From NCBI GenBank assembly GCA_009809945.1, contig WTPW01000083.1:350219-414218 (forward strand): DNA of 64,000 nucleotides, written 5' to 3'. A program made the position numbers and the translations under genes. The notes beneath the pieces were generated by a model, which saw nothing but the letters and a program-made list of their open reading frames with translations, did not search any database and was not told the DNA's origin. Positions within the stretch are counted from its first letter, which is position 1. The number at the start of each line of letters is the position of its first letter. The stretch comes from Gigaspora margarita. Lineage: Eukaryota; Glomeromycota; Glomeromycetes; Diversisporales; Gigasporaceae. This document shows, in pieces, positions 56,967-64,000 of this stretch.

Positions 56967-57339
56967 AAATAACAGTTTTGTAACGCGATTCTTTTCAATA
57001 ATTTTATAGTACACAAATGCTGTGGTTTTATTGGTAAGTAACTGATGGGTTCAGTAACTTACGATAACGATAATGATAAAAATTTACAATGATAAATTTA
57101 CAACTCTGGTGATCGCATATTTTCGCATAATCTGTAGCATAATTTTAAAAAATTTATCGCATAATTCGCATAATTCGGATTGTAAAGCAGGCAGAATTTG
57201 GGGTCTGTCGCAGCAGAAAATTTGGATCCCTAGTCCGTAGACCTGGCGTGGGAAAATACCAAAACATGTCACATGACATACTGATATGCATGTCCGTAAA
57301 AATTACTGATCTGCATGCCCATGTTTAAATATGTCAAAA

Positions 57340-58063
57340 CAAAACAGTGTCATCTTTCGACATGCCGATGGGCCTAGTGAATGGTTTGTTATATGTATTT
57401 AATTAATTAGTTAATTATTAGAAGCATCTAAAGACATGAAAGTTAGTCTAGAATCGGAAGAATACTTTCCCGAATCATGTATATATGACCTTCGTTTTCG
57501 CCATGTCTATCTCTCAGACACCGCTCTCACAAAGAGACAATCGTTCTCAACAAAGTGACTTGTTCTCAGAGACCTCGCTCTTAGAGATCATCGTTCTCAC
57601 CAAGAGACAATCGTTCTCAACAAAGAGACGCTGCTCTCATACAAAGAGACTTGTTCTCAGAGACTTCGCTCTCATCTATATATATAGACTTATATTTTAC
57701 TTTCTTATTCTCTTACTATTATATTTATCATTCAATAAATATTGATCGCATTATATCGATCATTTTAAACATATCAATAAATCAATTTGTCAATCGATTA
57801 TAATCGATCATCATCATACAAGATCGATCACTGTCAACTCTAATAAATCACTTGCTAAAAGAATTCCGATTCTTTTGTATCTTCATATACACTAGAGTCG
57901 TCGCCTCTTTCAATAAAAGCCTTAATTCATCCTCTAACAAGTTTGTTTATTAACAAGCATATTAACTACTGTATTAACTCGCCAAATCACAAATCTGTAG
58001 CATATACTATATCGCTAAACTCGTCTCTTGAATTATTTTAGAGGAGTAATTTCAAGTGTGACA
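57340..58063 (+). mobile_element. possible LTR with a CTC-rich minisatellite
   Basis: A TATA-like TATATATAGAC near 57,678, AATAAATATTG near 57,736 and CAATAAAAGCC near 57,912, with a TGTCA-type start (57,348) and TGACA end (58,059-58,063), suggest a solo LTR. 57,505-57,670 is a minisatellite of about 18-20 bp (CGTTCTCAACAAAGAGAC). The 86-codon frame is a translation of it. No matching target duplication was found, so ends and identity are unsure. Confidence 0.35.
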
Positions 58064-58082
58064 ACGGTTAATAACGTTAATA

Positions 58083-58325
58083 TAAGCAAAAATACTATTC
58101 TTGATGAATCGGCAGTACTGATCTTGATGGGGTTAAAAAAAATTATTTGAGTACTGTTCTTGATAGGGTTATAAAGACGAACCGTAATCCTAATTTTTTT
58201 CATATAATTTTTTATAGTAGTAGAGTATTTTAGATTTTTTTAGAACCTTATCAAGAACAGTATGTAAATTGTTTTTTTTTTCCTATTTATCAAAACCGTA
58301 CCATCAAGAATGGTATTTTTGCTTA
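58083..58325. mobile_element. inverted-repeat element, 243 bp
   Basis: TAAGCAAAAATACTATTCTT and GATG at the left pair with CATCAAGAATGGTATTTTTG and CTTA at the right. TACTGTTCTTGATAGGGTTA and TTATCAAGAACAGTA form an inner pair. Confidence 0.7.
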
Positions 58326-58661
58326 ATGTAGTATATTAAAAAAAATTATATTCACAGATTCAATTTGAACAGAATTTTATTTTTTTAATTGATATTATCT
58401 CTTCTATTATTACATATACTAAGTGGAAAAAAATATAGTAAAGCAGAATAATATATTCTAATATAAAAATATAATTATTTAATGCTATTATAATAATTAA
58501 TACTTTATTAAAAAAAGAACTAAGAATCTGTTGCTTTTATTTAAATATTTCTATTTTATCACTTTATCACCTTATTTTCTGTAAAAACTCTGCAACATGA
58601 TTTGATAGACTAAATAATTTCCATCATTTGAAGGTATAAATTCCATATTTTTATGCAATAT
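58326..58661. other. AT-rich spacer, 3' flank of the next gene
   Basis: AATAAA-type signals occur on the minus strand downstream of the stop at 58,662; otherwise nothing is supported. Confidence 0.4.
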
Positions 58662-59271
58662 TTACGAATAAATATGGAATAGAAAAAAATTAACTTTTTT
58701 ATGGTGTTGGTGCAGGAGGAGGAGGAAACGATCGGCAACAATCGTACAGATATAATCTGAACAACATGGACAATTAGAAGGTATATTGCCAGGACATGGG
58801 CTACTAGGAGCAACGCAAGTAGAGCTGACTGGACAACCAGTTTTAGTAGGAGTGGAAGTCGTAGTTGTTGGTTTGGTTTCAGCTGTGCATGCTTCTTTTG
58901 TTAGTGGTTGATAATGTTTGTGTGGTTGATAATGTCTGTATGGTTGATAATGTTGGTGTGGTTGATAATATTTGTGTGGTTGATAATGTTTGTGTGGTTG
59001 ATAATGTTTGTGTGGTTGATAATGTCTGAATGGTTGGTAATGTCCAATGTTGGCACTTGGTATATGTCCATATTTTTTAAAAAATTTGGACTATGTCCAA
59101 ACCTATATGTCCATGTCCATAAATTACTATGTCCATATTTGTCCATATTATTTTTAATATGTCCAAATGCCATATTGCCCAACACTGGTAATGTCCATTA
59201 GCATCGATAGTCAAAAGAAAAAAATTAATGAAAAAAGTAACCAATATTAGATTAAAGAAACGTCTATTCAT
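58662..59271 (-). CDS. probable secreted repeat protein with cysteine-rich C-terminus
   Basis: ATG at 59,271 opens MNRRFFNLILVTFFINFFLL then TIDANGHYQ, a classic signal peptide (basic start, about 15 hydrophobic residues). A different frame, open from 59,090 to TAA 58,664-58,662, reads IGHYQPFRHYQPHKHYQPHK and further HYQPxxx heptads (eight in all), then LTKEACTAETKPTTTTSTPT and a tail CPVSSTCVAPSSPCPGNIPS / NCPCCSDYIC with eight or nine Cys. One way to join the frames is an intron from GTGTTG (about 59,191) to an acceptor CCAAG near 59,058, giving GHYHANIGHYQP; the donor is not ideal, and frameshifts are the alternative. Repeats, small size and Cys tail recall fungal effectors or wall proteins; no known family is recognised. 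An alternative 3' frame would end in SFPPPPAPTP. Codon and base use match the CpG-richer right side. Confidence 0.6.
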
Positions 59272-59698
59272 GGTTAGATTCTATCGATTCATTTTTTTTA
59301 TTCATAAAAATACATTCAATTTATAACTAAAAATTCATGATACATACGATGATTAAATATATGAAGAGAACCAATTAATTTGATCAGTGAAATACATTGT
59401 AACATTATATGACACAAATCTTATCTAAAAGATTTACTGGCAGCACTCATATTCAATTCATTAAATATATGGAGTGTTTGCAGTAGATTACCGGGTAATC
59501 TCGTGATGCGCACAGCTTCGTGCAACCTTTTCTTTACATTATCTCGACTGTTTATTATGCAAATCGACATTAATTTATAATTGAGAAATGTTAACCACAT
59601 CGAAATTTACCCAAATCCAATAAAAACTCAATTTTCATTTTTGGGGCAGTTTCCGCCCCCAAGGACTCGTTTGATTAGTGAAATGCATTGCAACATTG
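59272..59698. other. upstream flank and dispersed repeat
   Basis: TTATAAATTG-like TATA sequence lies about 50 bp before the ATG at 59,271 on the minus strand. GAAATACATTGTAACATTAT occurs at 59,389 and again near 59,900. 59,490-59,640 (GGTAATCTCGTGATG, TTTACATTATCTCGACT, TTATGCAAATCGAC) is a CpG-bearing relative of 42,899-43,050. Confidence 0.5.
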
Positions 59699-59862
59699 CC
59701 GTAAATTACCGTGTAAAAAATACCCGGGTCTGTTAAAAACTAAAAATAGCAAAACAGGTTTATACAGGTTTTTTCCACAAAACAGCCAATAAAATTGCGA
59801 AAATCTTGAAATAGACCCGGGGGGTACCGATCAAGGGGGGTATGTTCCATGGTAATTTACGG
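59699..59862. mobile_element. inverted-repeat element, about 164 bp
   Basis: CCGTAAATTACCGTG and ATACCCGGGTCTG at the left pair with AGACCCGGGGGGTACC and CATGGTAATTTACGG at the right. CpG sites are preserved, so it is probably recent. Confidence 0.65.
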
Positions 59863-60109
59863 TACATGTGATACATTAAATATTTGAAGGTTTGATTAGT
59901 GAAATACATTGTAACATTATATGTGCTACATGAAGGCTTGATTGGTGAAAAAAGAAATGCGTCGGGCAAATGCAGTGAGCTATGCATAATTAATTTTTGT
60001 GTACCAATAGAATTTAATGTAGGTTATAGCAAAGCAATTTTTTTATTTGTTGTTAACATTGTAAAAGCATCCGGAACATGTACGTACGTCCGTGTGACTT
60101 AATAAGGAT

Positions 60110-60885
60110 TAGTTTCTCCCAAAGATTCAGATTAGGATTAGAATGATTTGATAATGGAAAAGATAATCGTATCTTGCTATTTTTAATAACGAAAACAAAT
60201 ATAATTTAATAAATTACAAAACTCGTCAATTTTTCATACAGTAATGATCTAGGCCTTAGGTCTATCATTATTAATATTATACACAAAATTTTAAAAGTTA
60301 AATTATTTACCATTGTCAATGGATAAGTCGCCAATTTTCCATATTAATAAAATTCTTTCAAAATAAAAATGGTTTGAAGTGGAACAAGAATTGAAGTTCG
60401 GCTCTTAATGTAACAAAAAAAAAATTAGCTAATGAAAGAGTGAAAGAAATACAATTTTGTAAAAAAAAAAATAAAAAAAGAAAAATGCTTAATAGTTCTG
60501 TTTTAGTATAACGTATTAAATTTATTCTTTGATATATTATCGTTAGCAACTAGTTATATAATATATGATATATGCGCGTACGGTACTGTATTTTTAATTA
60601 CCTACCTAATAAAAATATTTTCGATTGCGAATCTCCTTATTTATACGAGTTAGATAATTTTAGCAAGAGAAAAATTCGATATTTTTTATTGCAATAAATT
60701 AATTACATCGAAAGAAAACTAATTGCAAGCATCGATTTTAGCAGGATACTATAAAATTAATGGAATTGCTAATTTATTTAATTATTAGTTTCAGTATTGC
60801 ACAATTATTTAAGTTGTAAACGAAGTCTAATTTCTCTTTCAAGTTTATCATTCAAATTTTTTTAAATCGTTAATTTATTCAATTG
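60110..60885. other. AT-rich spacer
   Basis: No supported frame. It includes the 3' flank of the minus-strand gene at 60,886. Confidence 0.4.
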
Positions 60886-61169
60886 TTATTCTTGTTCATG
60901 AGAGCTTTCATTAAAATCAAACTTCTTACTATTACGATCTTTTTTTACAGATTTGGTTGCATGTGGTTTTTTGCACTTTATTTTTCTAAAATTTAAATTA
61001 AATTTAAATAAATATATAAATAATCATAAATAACAATATACTTATGATTTTGTTTAGCGAAATTTATTATACATTGTAATGAAGATTTTATTGCAATATG
61101 AATCTTGTACAGTATATAAATTAAATTTTTTTTATAAGTTAATACAGTACCCCATTGACGAGAATCAAA
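60886..61169 (-). CDS. probable 3' end of a gene, two exons
   Basis: Minus strand. The first piece (61,169-61,042) reads FDSRQWGTVLTYKKNLIYIL and YKIHIAIKSSLQCIINFAKQ, then NHK. It ends at GTATAT. A 56-bp AT-rich intron ends ATTTAAATTTTAG, and the second exon (60,985-60,886) reads KIKCKKPHATKSVKKDRNSK and KFDFNESSHEQE, then TAA. The codon split at the junction (AA/A) keeps the frame. The composition is protein-like, with a Lys-rich basic tail that could be a nuclear signal or a disordered end. Upstream, TTTTTTTAG near 61,180 may end another intron. Further exons are not clear; a short ankyrin-like reading (NTPFAANASKSDIQLLIHRL) occurs near 61,290-61,345. Family unknown. Confidence 0.4.
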
Positions 61170-61429
61170 CTTTTAAGATCTAAAAAAATAAAATATTGAT
61201 ATTTTTAAATATTCAATAAAAATAATAAATTATTATTAAATAAAATAATAGTCGAATAGCAGCTACTAATGAGAGATTACAGCCTGTGTATTAATAGTTG
61301 TATATCAGATTTACTAGCATTTGCTGCAAATGGAGTGTTAATCTAAATATCATACGTATGACATTTTGGTAAATGCAAACATCTAGATTTCCCACGAAAA
61401 CATTAATCAATGAGTTTACCCCCTAACGT

Positions 61430-61465
61430 GACTTCACCCTAATCTCACCCTAACCCTAAAGAGTC
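61430..61465. repeat. CCCTAA-like tract
   Basis: CACCCTAATCTCACCCTAAC then CCTAAA. It lies near the left end of the inverted-repeat element at 61,517; no arms of its own were found. Confidence 0.6.
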
Positions 61466-61747
61466 TAATTGGGTATTATTGGATAAAAATCACAGGTAAA
61501 ATTTTTTGTGGGAGGGCTGTTTTCATAAATTCCGGGACACCTAAAAAATTTGCCAATGATAATTTCGGCCGAATTCGATAAGTTATTAATTTCGGTGTAT
61601 CTTCGGTGTAACACAAGTACGTCATGTACTGTATAGGGTTGGCATTACAAAAATTATATTTTTACTTACGTAACTTACGAATCTTTACATTAAATAGTAC
61701 ATTGTCACATGATAATTGTGCCAGCGTTACAAAAGTTTTGCCAGCAT

Positions 61748-62917
61748 TACAGCTGTTTTCATAAATTCTGGGACAACTGATAAAAATTTGCCGAATGATT
61801 CTTCGGCCGAATTCGATAAGTTATTGATTCGGTATAATAAAATACTTAATAAAGCTATTTTTGTGTCATAATGATCATTTTACGATTGTCATGCAATAAT
61901 GTCAAAGATGTTAAATTTTCGTTCGAATGCTTGTCCAACATGTTTGGTGTGCTTAGTACGAAAATTTATGGAAAAAACTATTAATATCAACCAATAAACC
62001 TTAACAATAAATGTAAAAAAGGAATCGAATATAAATTAAACTTTTATAACAAATATATTACTCGAACAGGTGCCGCTGTTAAAAAAATTAAATATGATCA
62101 TGAATTAAGCCAAATTCTTTAAAAATAAATTTTTCGTCTTCGACAAGAACGAAAAATAATTAGAAATAAATAAATGCCTTCGTTTGGACCTTGCCAAAGA
62201 ATTGGAATCGAAATTTAGTTTAAACTTTTAAAAACGAATTTTTCGTCTTCAACAAGAAACGAAAAATAATTAAGAATGAATAAATGCCTTCGTTTGAACG
62301 AATATGGATCTTGTCAAAGAATAGGAATTGAAGTTTTATAAAATTTTTTAAAAACTAATTTTTTCGTCCTCGACAAGAAACTAAAAATAATTAGAAATGA
62401 ATAAAGACTCCGTTTGAACGAAAATGAATCTTGCCAAAGAATAGGAATTGAAATTTAATTCAATTCTTTAAAAACGAATTTTTCATCTTCGACATGAAAC
62501 GAAAAATAATTAGAAGTGAATAAAGGCTTCGTCTGAAGAAAATGGATATAGGAATTCAATTTTTTAAAAACGACAAGAAACGAAAAACAATTAGAAATGA
62601 AAATAGATCTTGCCAAAGAATAGGAATTGAAATTTAGTTCAATTCTTTAAAGCCAAATTTTTCGTCTTCAACAAAAAACGAAAAATAATTAGAAATGAAT
62701 AAAGGCTTCGTTTGAACGAAATGTATCGTGCCAAAGAATAGGAATCGACTTATGATATCTAGTCTTATTGAAATATATATTAGTCACCTGATCTTATTAA
62801 ATTATGTATCTGATTCTTATTCCCGAAATCAAAAACTTATCGAATTCGGCCGAAATTATCATCGGCAAATTTTTTTAGGGTGTCCCAGAATTTATGAAAA
62901 CAGCTGTAATAGTTATC
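61748..62917. mobile_element. inner shell, about 1170 bp
   Basis: CAGCTGTTTTCATAAATTCT and its complement AGAATTTATGAAAACAGCTG end the element. The arms run about 85 bp to GTTATTGATTCGG / CCGAAATCAAAAACTTAT. CpG sites in GGCCGAATTCG are intact. The interior is the minisatellite at 62,080-62,760; no transposase frame is present. Confidence 0.75.
62080..62760. repeat. tandem repeat, about 118-bp unit, six copies
   Basis: Each unit has TTTAAAAACGAATTTTTCGT, CTTCGACAAGAAACG, AAAAATAATTAGAAATGAAT, AAATGCCTTCGTTTGAACGA and GATCTTGCCAAAGAAT in order. The fifth copy (near 62,565) is shortened. The array fills the loop of the inner inverted-repeat element. Confidence 0.8.
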
Positions 62918-63108
62918 CATCATTATGTTCGGAACTATAATTTATATTACTTTTATGCCAGATTTATAAAAGTTTTGGTCAAAATTTTGTAATTTGTCAA
63001 CCCTAGTCATGTAACACCGAAATCAATAACTATCGAATTTCGGCCGAAATTATCGTCGGCAAAATTTTTAGGTATTTTATGAAAACAGCTGTAAATAAAA
63101 ATGGAAAA

Positions 63109-63359
63109 TCGAACACAGCCCCAATGTCGGATTGAGCTACGCGGGATTTGTGCGTCACAACGAACAAGTCATATATGTTGAAGACAAACGTCCACTATCC
63201 GATCGGTTTAGAGGCGTACAATACATAGGTACTACTGCTGGAATTTTACAGAAGGGGCACCAAAATTCCGGGTCGGATGCGTCGGATCTAGGTCGGCGTT
63301 TAGCCCTAGTTGTTAGCAGGTTCCATAGCAAAATTATCAGCTGGGCATCTTTTACTTAA
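63109..63359 (+). CDS. coding-like fragment, unknown protein
   Basis: After a TAA the frame reads KIEHSPNVGLSYAGFVRHNE, then QVIYVEDKRPLSDRFRGVQY and continues to TAA near 63,357. Composition is even and CpG-bearing Arg codons are present, unlike the AT-rich shadows. There is no ATG at a good place (a TTG begins the commonly called part at 63,132), so it would be an exon or a gene fragment brought in by a transposon. No motif recognised. Confidence 0.35.
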
Positions 63360-63858
63360 TGAATGGATATGATTTATTAGTAAAATTTTTTATGATCTTG
63401 GTGCAAAATTGATCAATTCCGATCCAGCCGAAATGATTCCGATGCACACCGAAGCATTCCATGCATGTTGACAAGGGTCAACAGATCGAAAAGACAGGGA
63501 GCATTGGTCAGGGGACATACTACACGTGGGACCGGGTACTCGCAACAAGGATCGATCGGTAAATGAAATCAAGTCAGATCACGAAAAGCATTGCACGCAT
63601 GTGATATATTATCGCTTGGAGTACAACTGGCTAGTAATGCCAGATATCAAACTTTATTGAATGATATTATTGAGAATTTGCAGCATAAATCAGCGTTTGA
63701 TGTATAAACCGAGACGTGCAATACTCCCAGAAATGCAAACATAACTGCGCCGGGGATTGCCGTCTGGTTTGAATCGCGATGCGTAGCATCAGCCGGTGGT
63801 CTCCCACACTGCATAAAGCAGGCCGGCCTCTATGATTATTATTTGGATGCATCTGGAT
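63360..63858. other. CpG-rich sequence of unknown nature
   Basis: Base use differs from the rest of the window. Minus-strand frames of 60 and 71 codons are open, but their sequences (such as LLRVPGPTCSMSPDQCSLSF) show no motif or start context, so I do not call them. Confidence 0.35.
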
Positions 63859-64000
63859 TAGGGATGGGCACGGTCCGGTCATGACCGGTCATGACCGGTC
63901 AATGACCGTGACCGATATTAGCCGGTCAGAGCGGTTTGACCGACCGGTCAAGATTATGACCGATGCCAAATTCTTAATATTATGGCTAATAAATGAATAA
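63859..64000 (+). mobile_element. left end of a hAT-like element, cut by the window
   Basis: TAGGGATGGGCACGGTC resembles hAT termini (T/CAGGG). It is followed by repeats of ATGACCGGTC and its complement (63,880-63,962), which form the subterminal repeat pattern common in hAT elements. The other end is beyond the window. Confidence 0.5.

Larger units (their letters stand above)
54920..57232. mobile_element. hAT-like element, second shell
   Basis: Ends TAGGGATACC and GGATCCCTA; GCATAATCTGCGCATAAAT near the left pairs loosely with ATTATGCGAATTATGCGATA read in complement near 57,140. The exact 8-bp duplication GTCCGTAG flanks it (54,912-54,919 and 57,233-57,240). The interior holds the third shell at 55,290-56,966. 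Minus-strand frames here are not convincing. Confidence 0.75.
53998..57290. mobile_element. outermost shell of a four-level nested insertion
   Basis: TGTCACATGAGAAAATTGCC, AGGTCTACGGACACGTACTA and CACGTGATTTTTA at the left pair with the complement of 54,875-54,919 joined to 57,241-57,290 (GACCTGGCGTGGGAAAATAC, CATGTCACATGACATA). The arms read across the hAT-like insertion at 54,920-57,232, which shows that the shell is older. Exact outer limits are uncertain. Confidence 0.6.
61517..63093. mobile_element. two-shell inverted-repeat element, outer shell
   Basis: CTGTTTTCATAAATTCCGGG, ACACC and GATAATTTCGGCCGAATTCG at the left pair with 63,015-63,093 (CGAATTTCGGCCGAAATTAT, TATTTTATGAAAACAGC) at the right. 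An inner pair with the same sequence (61,748-62,917) lies inside, so one copy of the family has inserted into another of the same family. Confidence 0.7.

Noticed and set aside
57485..57745. 86-codon Ser/Gln-rich frame
   Set aside because: It is built from the CTC-rich minisatellite; no start or splice context.
58901..59201. Opposing frames of 94 and 97 codons with INHTN / LIMFVW repeats
   Set aside because: Wrong-frame and antisense readings of the HYQP repeat; the third frame is open for 142 codons and gives the coherent protein.

Overview
The window is an AT-rich, CpG-poor eukaryotic sequence dominated by mobile DNA. It most resembles the repeat compartment of a fungal genome. An arbuscular mycorrhizal (Glomeromycotina) fungus is my best guess, from the very low GC, the repeat load, the TTAGGG-type tracts, the short AT-rich introns and the decayed Ty3 element. 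This is inference from style; no marker gene proves it. There are no prokaryotic operons, CRISPR arrays or ribosomal RNA genes. Nearly all short open frames in the AT-rich parts are chance.

Region 1-31 kb is a mosaic of short inverted-repeat transposons (MITE-like), minisatellites, AT-rich arrays, tRNA-headed retroposons and a palindromic satellite. Two weak coding-like fragments lie at the left edge. A tRNA-headed retroposon at 12.1-12.7 kb has a perfect 17-bp target duplication. A second retroposon family is seen at 1.4-1.7, 18.6-19.1 and 55.6-56.6 kb.

Region 31.6-42.4 kb is one degraded Ty3/Gypsy element: gag, protease, a separate zinc-knuckle array, an intact 224-codon ORF of unknown role, reverse transcriptase/RNase H, integrase, an antisense ORF, a third sense ORF, a polypurine tract and a 3' LTR. 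No 5' LTR was found. Many in-frame TGA codons fall where the family has arginine, the mark of CGA to TGA decay.

Region 42.4-47.1 kb holds the exons of a CCHC zinc-knuckle gene broken by inverted-repeat elements. One 2.4-kb element sits inside an exon with a TAA target duplication, and removing it rejoins the reading frame.

Region 47-58 kb is a set of nested insertions. These include a hAT-like element (51,340-53,715) holding a solo LTR and a MITE, and a four-deep stack at 54.0-57.3 kb ending in a retroposon. Several 8-bp target duplications are exact.

Region 58-64 kb is richer in CpG and more gene-like. It has a probable secreted protein with HYQP heptad repeats and a cysteine-rich tail (minus strand, 58,662-59,271), a probable two-exon gene 3' end (60,886-61,169), a two-shell inverted-repeat element with a minisatellite core, and the start of another hAT-like element at the right edge.

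The most unusual points are the repeat-rich secreted-protein candidate, the exon rejoined by removing a transposon, the family of inverted-repeat elements that share a TTAGGG-bearing core but carry different ends, and the extra domains of the Ty3 element.
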